Positions 37,514 through 49,921 of a DNA stretch of 64,000 nucleotides are shown here, piece after piece. The position numbers and the translations under genes were made by a program. Source of the DNA: Protonemura montana (Eukaryota > Arthropoda > Insecta > Plecoptera > Nemouridae); assembly GCA_947568835.1 (NCBI GenBank), contig OX387605.1, positions 4,402,001-4,466,000 of the forward strand, written 5' to 3'. Numbering within the stretch: the stretch's first letter is position 1; every line of letters begins with the position of its first letter. The notes under the pieces were generated by a model. That model had not been told where the DNA came from. It saw only the letters and a program-made list of their open reading frames with translations, and ran no database searches.

Positions 37514-40406
37514 ATGGTAAGCGGTGTTTTCATCACTCAACAGCACTAACATCCTGCAATGTATTTTAAAGACATATTCAATTTTAAAATGTTTACATAT
37601 CACATAATTAATTGTAATTCTACATACAACTCCAGAAAGCCTATTGTCTGAGAAAATAATACCGACTGACATTTGTGTCGATTGTGGCCTATCCCCTTGG
37701 TGCCATTCTCACATGATACCCAAATATGGCGTTCGAATATGACAAAGAAACATGTGATTCTTAAAATGCGTTTGTTTTTGTTTTAGCAACCTCAAATCAT
37801 TCTTCTCAAGGAAGGGACCGAGAACTCTCAGGGAAAATCTCAACTTATCTCAAACATCAACGCCTGTCAATCTGTCGTCGATGCTGTTCGAACCACACTC
37901 GGGCCCCGGGGGATGGATAAGCTCATTGTGGACAATGGGGGTAGATCTACAATTTCGAACGATGGTGCTACTATCATGAAGTTGCTAGACATTGTTCACC
38001 CTGCAGCCAAAACTCTGGTTGACATTGCCAAGTCTCAAGATGCAGAGGTACTTTGTTGCTAGGTTATGTTGTTAATTTATTTTTGCACGGGTTGGAAATA
38101 TTTGCTTTCATTCATGCATAATGAAAGTATCTAATTTTATGAATTATGCGTATCCTTAAACAACATGTATGGCTGTTTTTGTGAAATAAGTGAATACAGT
38201 CTCAAGTTAAAGGAGAAAACAATCCAAAGGTGGTCTTAGACTGGTGACAATTCTAGAGATTATGAGTCACCTCATAATCACCTTGACAACAATGATATAT
38301 TTCAGTACCTACATGTTCATTGGACTTATGAAGCATTTAATAGGTACAAAGAAATTAAATTAATCATGTAAATGTTTGTTTTCAGGTGGGAGATGGTACA
38401 ACGAGTGTTGTGCTTTTGGCAGGCGAGTTTTTAAAACAGATCAAGCCATTTGTTGAGGAAGGTGTTCATCCTCGAATTATCATCAAAGCTTTCCGCAAAG
38501 CAACACAAATTTCAATTGAGAAAATCAATGAGCTTTCTGAGAAGATTGAACAGAAGAATGCCGGGGAACATCGAGTTTTGCTCGAGAAGTGTGCATCCAC
38601 TGCCCTCAGCTCAAAGCTCGTCTCGAACCAAAAGGGATTCTTCTCAAAGATGGTTGTGGATGCCGTCCTCATGCTCGATGAGCTTCTCCCGCTAAACATG
38701 ATAGGAATCAAGAAAGTGTCTGGTGGAGCATTAGAGGTAGCTATGATACTCTTAAAATAAATCGATTAAATTTGTTGTAGAATTATTGTTTATATACTCA
38801 TGTCTACTGTATCTGGCCATACTAAACTATTTATTCATTTTATTTAAAAAAAAAAAGTAAGACTGGGTTTTTGGAATACCAAGTAAAAACAACTTATGCC
38901 TGTTACTTTATCAGGGGCAATACCAGTAATGACTTTACAAAAGATAATCACTAACCAAAAAAACTACAAAAATGTAAACATTTACCCTGTCTAGTCAACC
39001 TAAACACAAACTAACTAAAGAAAATGTCGTCGAAAATTCAAAGGAGCAACAAAATTTTACATTTTCGTCATAAAATGAACGCAAAAAATGTTTCAATATT
39101 TATTTCTTCTGAGCATGGAGAGTCTTCTGCTGTATAATATTTATGGTGTTGAACGAGGAGTATTTGCAAATTTAGTTCATTTTAAAGAATCTAAGTTACT
39201 TGTTGGACAACCGACATACCAGGCTAGAGGCCACTGTATATGTATTTCTTGATTTGGTAAATACTTACATGATTTTATTATAAAATAATATATAAATAAA
39301 ATACACCGCACATAGCAAGCGTTTGCAATTCAGCCGCATTGCAATTGAAATAAGATTTCATCCTAATACTTACATGATTATTCATCTTGCTTTAGGATTC
39401 CCAACTAGTTGCTGGTGTGGCCTTCAAGAAGACGTTTTCGTACGCTGGCTTTGAGATGCAGCCAAAGAAGTACAGCAACGCCAAGATCGCATTGCTTAAC
39501 ATCGAGCTGGAACTCAAGGCTGAGCGCGACAACGCCGAGGTTCGGGTTGACAGTGTCGCCGAGTACCAGAAGATCGTTGACGCCGAGTGGAAAATCCTCT
39601 ACGACAAGCTCGACCTGATCCACAAGAGTGGCGCACAGGTTGTGCTATCGAAGCTGCCCATAGGCGACGTGGCCACCCAGTATTTTGCCGACCGTGACAT
39701 GTTCTGCGCCGGACGCGTGCCCGACGAGGACCTGCGCCGAACGATGAAGGCTTGCGGCGGCGCCGTCATGTCTACAGCACACGACCTTAACGACTCTGTA
39801 CTCGGTCGTTGCGAAACTTTCGACGAAAACAAGGTTGGCGGTGAAAGGTTTAACATCTTCGCCGGTTGCCCCAATGCCAAGACCTGCACGATCATCCTCC
39901 GTGGCGGTGCCGAGCAGTTCCTGGAGGAAACGGAACGTTCACTGCACGATGCCATCATGATCGTGCGCAGGACGATCAAGAACGATGCAGTTGTCGCTGG
40001 CGGCGGAGCCATCGAGATGGAAATAAGCCGTGCACTTCGTGACTATTCCCGCACGATTGCTGGTAAGGAACAACTACTGATTGGCGCAATCGCCAAGGCA
40101 CTGGAGATCATTCCGCGACAGCTCTGTGACAACGCCGGTTTTGACGCCACCAATATCCTGAATAAGCTGCGGCAGAAGCACGCGGCCGGCAACTGCTGGT
40201 ACGGTGTGGACATCACACAGGAGGACATCGCCGACAACTTTTTGGGCTGCGTCTGGGAGCCAGCCATCGTCAAGATCAACGCCCTGACTGCGGCTAGCGA
40301 GGCAGCTTGCCTCATCCTTTCCGTGGACGAGACCATCAAGAATGCTAAGTCAGGAGGGGATGGCGGCGGACAGATGCCTGGTCGTGGCATGGGGCGACCT
40401 ATGTAA
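37514..40406 (+). CDS. CCT7: T-complex protein 1 subunit eta (chaperonin CCT/TRiC), complete
   Basis: Four exons: 37514-37516 (only the ATG), 37787-38047, 38386-38736, 39396-40406. Together they give 542 codons (541 aa), essentially the family length. CCT eta is one of eight subunits of the cytosolic group II chaperonin, which folds actin, tubulin and other proteins using ATP. Visible hallmarks are the equatorial [12 protein letters not shown] and SNDGATI motifs, the VGDGTTSVV nucleotide-binding segment with the catalytic Asp, the [19 protein letters not shown] apical segment, [16 protein letters not shown] and CDNAGFDA. The C terminus ends in a Gly-rich tail ([14 protein letters not shown]) that faces the cavity in this family. 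The start was chosen because ATG/GTAAGC splices in phase to [10 protein letters not shown]. Antisense open frames over exon 4 are shadows. Confidence 0.97.
39260..39379 (-). mobile_element. Short core-less copy of the tRNA-like SINE family, with 15-bp duplication
   Basis: A perfect 15-bp direct repeat (AATACTTACATGATT at 39260-39274 and 39365-39379) brackets a 90-bp insert. On the minus strand the insert reads GATGAAATCTTATTT, a GCAATGCGG-like patch, GCAAACGCTTGC and TGTATTTTATT. That matches the 5' head of the elements at 54431 and 57712, but the tRNA-like core is absent. It lies in CCT7 intron 3, and the downstream duplication ends only 16 nt before the exon 4 acceptor boundary. Confidence 0.8.
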
Positions 40407-40878
40407 CTCAAGGAAGTGTTATGTCAAACATCCCAGTTGTCCTGTTAACGTCTCACCGTGGCCAAGGTCACAAGCTAGGAGATCTAAAAGCGCACTATGC
40501 ACTTTCATGGTGTTGGGGTTGATTGTCGTATTAAATTTCACGCTTTGAACTCATGATAACCATTATTATTTAACATTTTTGTTCTTAAAAAATATAGCTC
40601 TGCCTACTGTATTTGCATGCAGCATCAAACAATTCATGCACACCTTCAAACAAACACTTTGCCTACATTTTTTGCATACATTCTACCTGCCTCTGGGGTC
40701 TGTCGCTCTATAACCAATATGTAACCCTGATCATTATTTGCATTGAATATAAACAAATTTCCTATCTAATTGCTGGAGGATTTCATTGATTGATTCTGCC
40801 ACAAAGCAAAATCTTTTACACCCCACACTCCCAACTCTTTTTGAGTTCAAGTTACACTTAAGAAATAAGCACAATTGT
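40407..40878. other. Convergent 3' region of CCT7 and ARMH3
   Basis: The stop codons of CCT7 (+) and ARMH3 (-) are 472 bp apart, so both 3' UTRs must share this space. An ATTAAA at 40530-40535 is a plausible polyadenylation signal for CCT7, about 125 nt after its stop. I found no clear AATAAA for ARMH3 on the minus strand. Confidence 0.5.
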
Positions 40879-43800
40879 TCATGAGATGGACGAAAAGTCC
40901 TGCAGAATGAGCTGCTGGTCCAACGAGTTAAAGTCTATGGCGTTGCGAGTGTCGCTGACCACCGAGCGTACCGTGCAAGTGAAGAATGACGCGTGACGAG
41001 GTTTCTCAGCGTAACGCTCGTACGAGTCGAGGCTGTCTTGCAGTTTTAGCGTTAGGCTGTCATAGTTCTTGCGTACCACGTCCAGGATTTGGTCCTCGGA
41101 TGGCGTCGACAGGCCTTGGCTTGCTAACCATGCCTCGATCTTCGGCGAGAAGTGGTTGATGATGGCCCTGAAACGATGTTGTTTTCAACACTGCATCGCT
41201 GAACTCGACATTGGGTGTTACATTGATGGAGGATAAGGAAATTCGACTGACTGGGCTCAACTCATTTCAGACAAAAGTTATCATGACTTTGCATTCATAG
41301 CATGGAGATATGCCAACATCACAGCATGCTGGAAGAGTGTTGGGTGGCATTACCTAACGTTAACTAGGCTGTTGGTGAGCTTTAGAGCACTGTCCTTGAA
41401 TTCCCCGTCGCTGGTGGAATACCGAAGAGCTAGAAAAGGAACAAAGTGCGTTACCTACTATTCTTCATGTTGTAGTAGTAATAGTACACCTAAAAGTGGC
41501 CAAGTGCTTACCCATGGAGTAGAGGTTATCAAATACTTGGTGCATTCGTATTAGTTCGTAATAAAGTTGATCATAGCTGCTTGGAGAAGGGAGGAATGTA
41601 TCTCCGTAGGTAATGAACAGGTTAAAAATATTTACCACCTGAAAAAGGTAAAAGTTGTTGCAGTTCTCATACAATAATTACACTTTTACCTATATAAACC
41701 TTGAGGCCTGTGAAGAACCATACCTGTAAAGCTAAGTGGAAGATATTCATTTTCTTGGCAAGATGATTTTCGTTTGCTAAGAGGAACTTGAGAAGTGTAA
41801 TGAGAGACGTCCACAGCTCTTTCCATTGATAATTAAGTCGAACGCGACAGCGCTTCTGATAGCAGAGCACTCGGTGAACTACCCCCACGCAGTGAAGGTA
41901 CAGCTCCATCGGAAGTTTTTTCATCATGTGGCTCATTATGAATTCAACCAGCAGATCTGCAATAAAGCGGCACTGTAGTTAGCACTAACTTATTACTGAA
42001 TTATGTTCTTATTAATTCAAACATAGAAATTACCATACTTCTTACTGTACATGAACAATGTACACTTATACAAATATTTACATAATAACCCTAGAGCAAC
42101 ACCACATTAAAATACAGCTTTCATTAATCATTTTTGCTTTTGGTTATCCAATTATTTAAATACTGGGGATTAAGATAGAAGGAGATAACGCAACTTACCT
42201 ACAGCAAAAAAGCCAGTTAAGAAAAGTGTAACAGTTGTTGACATTTAGCCACTTCTGGTAACATTGAAGTATTTTTTAGCTTTCTTATTTAAATCTACAG
42301 CCTGGATATAAAAACTATGAATAAATGGAGTCATGGTTAAAGAACGATATCAAAAGTTTCCCAACCTCTTTGATTCTATATTCTATCCTACTTCAACCCA
42401 ATATTAACAGCTTGGCTGACCTAAATTCTAGCACCCTGTATCCCAGCATCGTAGCAGACCAAATAGCAGGTACTAACCGAGTAGCGTGGCCGCCAGTGGC
42501 TGAGACGGTTTTGTCTTATCGGCGGCGAGCTTACGATGTCGCATGGGCAATCGGTGCAGCTGCACCTTGAGCAGCAGGTTTACATCGTGCATCAGGGAGT
42601 TGGCGTACTGATCCTCGGATACGCACGTCAGAATCAAAAAGCACAGCTTAACGTTGCTGACGCTTGCCTCGGACTTTGTGTCTTGCATCACGATGGAGCT
42701 AGCAAGTAGAAAGAGAAATCCGTTAGGTCAGTTGATCCATGGCATGAAACGGGTCATGATTCACTATGTCATAATAAATAGTCATAAAATAAAGGGCATA
42801 GCAACACTCAAGTGTATAGGCTTTAAATTGTTACTGCTTCTGATAAGTATACCAGTCAGCAACTGCTTACCAGTATTGAAAGAAAGTGACTAGAAGGTTG
42901 GACGGTTGGGCGTAGATGTCTACTGGCGGAGGCACGGAAAGATCAGGTGTGTTTTGCGTGGCATTCAGCGTATTACTAGGTGAAGGCGGGGCGCTAGTGT
43001 CGGAATGCGTGTGCGCCAACGTCGTGATGAAGTTGCGGTTTAAGTGCACGGCTTCGTACAATGCCACCAGCACCGCGTTGTTTGCTCTACCAGGGACACG
43101 TCATTTTTAACTCCAGGCGGCAGAGGCGAACAGATTTGGTTCTTAGAAGGTGTTTATGGTTACATTAAGTGAAAGCAGATAGTGTTTTTGCTGTCAAATC
43201 TAGGGCATGGTTTGTGCCTTTCTTTGCTGAATGAATGATGCAATTTTTCTGCAAGTATTTTTGGGCTGGACGGCACCTGATATGAATGTGTTTCCCTGTG
43301 TAGTGGAAAACAATAACAGTCATTGCTAACCTTATCTGTTGGGTCCGCACCCCTCCCTCATCCGAGACAAACATGTTGCCAACTATGTTCGTAATTGACG
43401 AAAGCCAGCTAGCAGTTTGCGGTTCCGAATGCTGAGCTGTGAATTGGCGGCAGAATTCTGTTAAGCTTAATGTGATCACCTGAAACAAGTAAGGGATTTG
43501 TTACTCCTTGTTAAATCTTTCACTTTTCTGCACTGGCAATTTGACAATTTAATAGGTAACATAGTTTAGTCTGACTTTATGAAGTGAGACTCTAGGATGA
43601 CAGGAGTCAAAGATTCACAAAGGGTTTGAAAAAAGCTTTTTTGACGAGCTTTGGTGGTTTACAGGAGGTAGGATTTGCTGCCCAAAATCAATAGGATAAC
43701 CTGGCAACATAAAAAATATATATATACCCCAGCATTCATAAATATCTTAGTTTTAGAATAATTTTTAAACGTCTCCAGGTGGTTCTGATTGATTTTACAC

Positions 43801-44167
43801 AAGATTGAGTTACCTGTCCGTATCCATTCAGTGCCATCTCGTTGTCCAGAATGGACAGCTTAACAATGTACGGATTGGCAGCCTCGTGTTTCCGATAGTT
43901 TATCAGCAGAGTGAGTAACAGAACTGCGTCGTGGCCGTGAAGGTTTCGAGTAGCCGTCTCTGGCAGCAGCTGCACGAGCGACTCGAATAAAGAGTTTGCC
44001 ATTGCGTATTCCAGCAGCGTGTTCTGGCTGACATTGTCTGTTCCGGTCGCGACGACCAGGAGCAGCTTCAACGTCAGGGCTTTCAAGCTCGAGGGAAACT
44101 CTCCTGGGATTGGAGATATAATCTTGCATTAAAAAGACCACAAACAACGAAAGAAAATATATATATT

Positions 44168-44198
<31 letters not shown>

Positions 44199-45242
44199 GC
44201 AAGTGAAACAAACACTTTTGGTTGAATTTTTATAAAATCGGAGCAGATCTACAGGTAAAGATTTTAACATTGATCTGAAAATTTAATGAAATTTAGTGCA
44301 GCCATTTGGACAGTATAAGGTAAACTCACTGATATAAACAAAACAAATAACTTTGGATTTGTATCCCAAGTTGTCAAATTGAATCTTCGTTTCACTTCCT
44401 AAGCTCGTTCCATGAAATTCTTTCAGTGCTCTTGTCATTCTTACCCGTCAGAAAGTTGGTGCAATGATCTAGCAATAGCTGCATCATTTGTTCCGCAACA
44501 TCAACTCCCATAAGAATGTTAATAATATCAAATCCAACTTCTCCGGAAGTTTTCTTGTAGATACTTTGAATAACGGCACAAAGTGTCTGTGTATAAAAGA
44601 GGGAAATAAATAGATTATTTGTTAAAAATACAATAGCATTTGAAAATTGGATTACTTGTCAAAAGAACTTAAAAATTCACCTGTAATGCATAAACGACTC
44701 GAATGTGATGTTCGTGACCTAATGTTGCAACACATTGCTTAAATAATGTGTTTATATTGTCTTTTAGAGAGACTAGTTGTTCAGCTGTCAACTTCTGTAT
44801 TTCTGTTTCAATTGTCGATACCTAAAAAAAGAATCAGCTCAATATCTACAATATTTGAAGAAGGATAGAAGTATATTTTTCAAAATAAACATTTGGCTAA
44901 TTAGTAATAGCAGTGCTTCGTTATTAAAACTTAGACGTAGGTAGACAGGTAGTCCTGATATGCAATAAAAAATTTTGGCACCAGGTAGGTTATTAGCTAC
45001 GTTTGTACCTTTGGTTTTAAAAGGAACAATTCGTCCCAGAAATTTGGATTTCCCAAAGCTGGATCTTCACCCTGAAAAGTAAGTCACACATCACTTCAAA
45101 ACCGTACTGCAGTAAATTCTTGTCCATAGCACTCAAAATTAGAGATCAAAGCAAATACCTTAAAGAATGATTCGTAAATTTGGACAACTTTCTCCTTTAA
45201 CTGCCGTTTTGTTCCTGAGCCACTCCGCTTCCTTGATGCCAT
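40879..45242 (-). CDS. ARMH3: Armadillo-like helical domain protein 3 (C10orf76 family), complete
   Basis: Twelve exons on the minus strand: 45242-45159, 45071-45009, 44821-44681, 44586-44445, 44103-43814, 43479-43331, 43086-42871, 42698-42478, 41956-41724, 41638-41512, 41429-41354, 41167-40879. The phases join to give 677 codons (676 aa), against about 689 in human. Family signatures are [13 protein letters not shown] at the start, [120 protein letters not shown] and the terminal LQDFSSIS. The protein is a helical-repeat protein of the DUF1741 type. In human cells it acts at the Golgi with PI4KB and GBF1, supporting phosphatidylinositol 4-phosphate. The exon 7 acceptor (CTGGTAG) has a poor pyrimidine tract but is required by frame and homology. 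Confidence 0.95.
44155..44198. repeat. AT microsatellite
   Basis: An (AT)n run broken by single T insertions lies in the ARMH3 intron just after the exon 44103-43814 acceptor side. A shorter AT run occurs at about 43710-43727. Confidence 0.9.
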
Positions 45243-46295
45243 CCTGATCAAGATTGTTATTCCTACCGTATCAGAAAACATTTTTCATATCAAATACAGG
45301 TTTTCATTGGTCAAATCTCGTGTTATAGTTGAGAACAAAAATCTATGATTATCACTCCTGTTATTATTCCTCACGCATTCCACGTACATATTGCCAATTG
45401 GTTGACTGGGACAGTGTCTATAGGTAGATAAAGGAACACAAGAACGTGCATGGAGCACATGTGCATGTTGAAAATACTTTTTTTCAAAAATAGACACTCT
45501 TAAAAGGAATTTAAGTGTTTGAAATAATGTCCGTTTAGTAAAAGGTGCCATCCCGTAAGTGGGGATGTCACGGAGGATGTATCCTATAAAGTTACCTCAT
45601 ATGCATTGAACAAGGTATTTTGATATTAAATTCTTTTAACAAAATAAATAATTAATATTTTTTGACAAAAATGGCATGGTTTGAGCTTAAAACAGTGCAT
45701 GGCAAAAAAAAACACTGCAATGTTACAAATCTGTTCCAAATGAAATGCCACAAGATTGACAATTAGGTTAAGTTTAGCCTTGCCGCTACTTACCACTTTA
45801 TAACTGCTAAATATCAGTTGTAGGTAACCCTACACAAACCGAGAATATATAAAGTAATGAAAGTCACACATTTATAAAGTAAATTATTTCCTGGTCTATT
45901 AATTAAAGAGTATCTAAATCTTTGATCTAAATCTACTCCGCTGTCAAATTCACTCAGTGGGCGTGGCGAAAACGATTGACACTTGCATTCAGCTGTTTGC
46001 ACGAGGAGCATCCCTAGCAAATCCCTAGCTTCGGTTCCCTTCCCTGCCCACGTTTTGCGCGGTCATATTTTAAGACAATAATTGTAATCAATCATCGAAA
46101 TGTTAAAACGATTTACAGAAACTTTAAAAAGCCGATAAATAAAACTTAAACAATTAAAGTAAGACTTGGTTTTATCTTTAGCCAATCGGAACTTTTCGGA
46201 AAACGCGGGTAAATGATTAAGGATTGATGATGATATATGAAGTTTAAAGAACAACTAAATCCAACAAGAGCTATAACCAAATATACTAGTATAAC
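45243..46295. other. ARMH3 upstream region, no other gene recognised
   Basis: The 1.05 kb upstream of the ARMH3 start codon must contain its promoter and 5' UTR. I see no CpG-rich block, TATA box or coding exon. Small open frames on the minus strand have no recognisable domain. Confidence 0.4.
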
Positions 46296-48284
46296 CGCTA
46301 AAAAGGTGCGAGGTTCGTGGTAAGTTCAGACGCAGAGCTTTGTAACCAGTTCAAAACGTGCGCATTTACATTCTGCCTACCGGAACAAGGACCGGACCGG
46401 AGGTTCAGGGACGCTCCATCTTCAAATAGCTTTAAACTGACAACATGCAGGTGCCCACGTGCCCACCACAAATCAGCGGTAAAACCAAGCGGAAACTTGC
46501 AGTTACAAAACGTGACAGTAAAATAAACAGCGTACAACATAACATCTCAGTAAGGTAAAAGAAAAAACCGTTCGATCCATAACTTATAACTACACAGAAG
46601 GACCACAGGCACCTAACGAGAGAATGACACAAAAGGTAATCTTCCTCGCTCCTCTCCTGCCTAAGGAATTTTACGATACCCTGGATAAAATAGGGAAGAA
46701 GAAATCAGCAGGCTACGACGAATTTCCAGGGCACTTAGTAAAAATAGCAGGTCCCTATATTAAAGACCCGCTGATACATATGATAAACGAATCACTTGAA
46801 CAAGGCATATTCCCCTGCGCGCTTAAAACAGGAAAGCTCATACCTCTGCTGAAAAACGGAGACAAGAAGAAAAAGGAAAACTATCGGCCGATAACCTTAG
46901 TGTCATCGTTCTCAAAACTCTGGGAATGGACATTTGCAACGAGACTACTGAGTTTTCTCAACAAAGAACAGCTTCTGAACAGCTCCCAGCACGGTTTTTT
47001 GAAATCAAAATCGAGCACAACAGCACTCATCAAGTACGTAACTGACACCTTAGAAGCACTAGACAGGAAAGAAGATGTAATGGGCCTTCTTTACGACTAT
47101 AAAAAAGCGTTCGACACAGTGAATCATTACACCCTATTGGCGGCGTTGGAACGACTAGGGATCTCAGGAACTGCGAACAGTTGGATCGAATCCTTCCTCA
47201 AAGACAGGAAACAAATAGTATATATTACAGGAAACACAGAAAACGAACGGTCGGACACCAAGATTACTAACGTCGGACTACCACAAGGCTGCGCACTGTC
47301 CCCACTACTTTTCATATTGCTGACAAACGCCCTACCAAGCGTTCTGAAATCTGAAAAAATAATAATGTATGCTGACGACATCTCCCATGTAATCAGCGCG
47401 CCAGGAGACGCTACCGCGCTGTCTAATCTGGCCGTGAAAGAAATGTGCGCCTACAGCAAAGAATTAAACCTGTTCTTGAATGAGAAGAAGACCGTGTTCA
47501 TGCACTTCAGGGCGTCGCGAATAAAGCACAATAGCAGCCCCCTGATACAACTAGAAGGCAAATCCCTTGAAGAAGTCAAGGTGGCGAAGCTACTTGGAGT
47601 CTTCATCACAAATAACTTAGACTGGGGTCCTCACATCAACCATATCGCGCCGAAAATCTCAGCTGGGCTCTTCCTGCTAAATAGACTGAGGAGGATTACC
47701 ACCCCGGCCGCTGTCAAAACCGTTTACTTCGCGTTTATTCACTCGTATATACATTACGCGATCGAACTCTGGGGCCACTCGGCGCACGCGAGAAGAATTT
47801 TCACGCTCCAGAAGAAGGCGATGCGAATTTTGGCCAACGCTAGCTTCGATCCGTGTGCCACAGTCTTTTATAAAGACTCCTGCCGACCACTTTTTAAAGA
47901 ATTTAAGATTTTAAGTGTATATTTACAATTGTATTGTTTATGTTTTTAATCACAAAGCATTGACCTCAGACATGCCAAACCGACAAGGGTCGAGAAACAA
48001 GGGCAACCTTGCTCTCTCCAATCACAACCTAACGATATATTCTAAAGGCCCATATTATACAGGTTGTAAACTCTTCTACTCACTACCTAGTCATATTAAA
48101 AATGCAAGTAAGCTTAGTTTTAAATCTAAATTAAAGGATTTCCTTTTAGATGGCTGTTTTTATTCACTAGACGAATTTTATGGAAAATGACTGTATATTA
48201 CAACTGTATATCCCGGACTGTCTGTATATCTTTTAGATCACCATGCCAATAAAACATTCTTATTATTATTATTATTATAACAAC
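46296..48284 (+). mobile_element. Non-LTR (LINE) retrotransposon, 5'-truncated and frameshifted
   Basis: The element is recognised by its reverse-transcriptase reading frame and by a 3' end of CCAATAAAACATTC followed by TTA repeats (48260-48279), typical of jockey- or CR1-like non-LTR elements. No endonuclease domain or ORF1 is visible, so the copy is truncated at its 5' end. The left border is uncertain: the sequence from about 46296 has element-like composition, but no clear target-site duplication was found. It sits between ARMH3 and the receptor cluster. Confidence 0.75.
46624..48190 (+). pseudogene. Non-LTR reverse transcriptase, broken reading frame
   Basis: The first open segment, 46624-47949, contains the ordered RT blocks: KKSAGYDEFPGHLVK, LIPLLKNGDKK, NYRPITLVSSFSKLWE, QHGFLKSKSSTTAL, the block with the first catalytic Asp (YDYKKAFDTVNH), GLPQGCALSPLLFILLTNAL and the catalytic YADD box at about 47370. 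Near 47930 the frame is lost to a stop, and the C-terminal part (YYTGCKLFYSLPSHIKN, about 48048-48100) continues in another frame to 48190. Upstream in-frame stops precede 46624. The catalytic residues are present, but the frameshift and missing endonuclease make it dead in cis. Confidence 0.85.
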
Positions 48285-48289
48285 TCTGG

Positions 48290-49015
48290 AAAATTATGCT
48301 TTTGCCCCTTTGTTTTTTTGGTAAGCCTTGATGAGTCACATGGATTCAGTTTGATTTAGTTGGTTTATTTAATTTAGTTGATTTAGTTTATTTTATTTAG
48401 TTTAGCCAAATTGTTCAGCAACCTAAAAGAAAAAACTCACAGTTAACTGTTTCAATTGAAAGGCAAGAAAATTTCTTCAAGAAATTGATGATTGAACGCC
48501 GCAGGTATTTCATTTTGCCTAGCAAAGAAGCTCGAGCCTAGCAAAGATTCTTTCATTTATAGTAGGTATTAGGTATACACACAGCTTTAAACTAAAACTA
48601 CAAGGTTTACTAAACAAATTAATAATATTGGGACTGAAAGAGATAGGCTTCTTTTTGGCCAATTTGGCACAGGTAAAAATTGTTCTCTGTCAACTGTGAT
48701 TCAATACGTTTACCCTTCAACGTGATAAAGGTTGCATAGCGTTTTACTGGTACAATTATTTAAACATGATAGGGATTTATCATAAAATATGATAATAATC
48801 CTGCCTGAACTTTAGGAATTACTTACCACAGAACATTTTCCTATCATCCTGCCACTCTACTAGTCCCAGAGGTGGTATTTTAGGTGTTTTTATTTACATT
48901 TACGTATATTTTCTAGATAATAAAAAAGTAGTAACTTTCCCTGCAAAGCAAGTGCAGGTACTTTCTTGTTACCCTATCAACAAATCCAATCTCTTGAATT
49001 CTGGTCATGATTTTC
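48290..49015. other. AT-rich spacer, no gene recognised
   Basis: This stretch lies between the end of the LINE and the receptor relic. It contains a simple-sequence patch of TTTAGTT/TTATTT repeats near 48353-48410 and no coding signal I can support. Confidence 0.5.
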
Positions 49016-49380
49016 CAGTTCTCTTCTACCTTGACTCGCTTTTCTGAGCGGGGTCGTCTCTGATCATCACGATTTTTGTGAGAAAGATGGACTCTACCTC
49101 GAAATCAGCCCCATCGTGGGTCCTAGCCTTCCACCCAGATGCTTCTCCTGAGCGTAGTCGTGGTCGTACAGTGTCGTACAGTGTCGTAGCCAAGGTACGT
49201 CGTGGTCAGGGAAGATCGCGTTGCAGGATAATTCTCATCCTCCTTTATTCAATTGCAGGATGTAGCCGCTGTTGTTCTCGCTGGGACTGAAGAAGGAGAA
49301 GAACCAAACCAATGACGTCTTGTTGGAGTGCGTCTTGCACCCTTGCAACATTCGTCTTGACTAACAAGTGATTTCTGTGA
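49016..49380 (+). pseudogene. Relic of a third Cys-loop receptor paralogue (exons 8 and 9)
   Basis: Bases 49016-49165 align closely to exon 8 of the receptor gene at 49922-52558 over the M3 segment and MX region. They share GCGGGGTCGTCTCTGATCAT and AAGATGGACTC, and CCCCATCGTGGGTC, but contain single-base indels and a deletion that removes the INGVLAKRPG part. An intron-like gap ends at ATTCAATTGCAG (about 49257). The following bases resemble exon 9 (ACCAAACCAATGACGTCTTG against ACCGAACAGGTGGTGTCTTT), with stops. Retention of the intron position shows it came from DNA duplication, not from mRNA. It marks an older, longer tandem array. Confidence 0.75.
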
Positions 49381-49921
49381 AATTCAAGTGCATCTGTTTT
49401 TATACGATCGAATAATTAATATTTATAATTATTTATTTAGTTACTTTAAGTGTTATAGTGATGCCATTTAGCGATGTCAAACATTCAAGAGACATCTGTT
49501 TCTCAATGTTCAATGTCTGTCAAAGTTCACTAGCGAAAAGTCAACTTTACATCGAACTATAAACTAAATGAACTAAAACTAGGTTTAAAATTGCTCATTT
49601 ATGTCTGCTTGATTTGCAGCCACCACAAGGAAATTTATTTGAGAAATTTTGAAAATATGCTGGGAATTGTCACGAAATAAATAAATTCAATACCTGTTGT
49701 TTAACCTATTGGAAAATATTTTGTGGTGGACTATCGGCTGACCACCACCAATCTGTTTATCAAACTTTTTTGCAACTCGATGCCAAAACTTGCCAAGTAG
49801 GCGTGAGCTGACGATGATTGGCATGGCATCACATGTTAGTGCACTATAGTGCATCATAGCACCAATGCTCTGGGTACGTACGCACACACAAATTCAGCTA
49901 CGTACACGTTCTCAGCGGGAA
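49381..49921. promoter_or_regulatory. Upstream region of the first receptor gene
   Basis: These 540 bp separate the relic from the intact gene and should hold its promoter and 5' UTR. No TATA box or strong initiator is evident, and there is no coding exon. Confidence 0.3.

Noticed and set aside
39599..40411. Antisense and other-frame open frames over CCT7 exon 4
   Set aside because: They are shadows of the strongly conserved CCT7 coding sequence.
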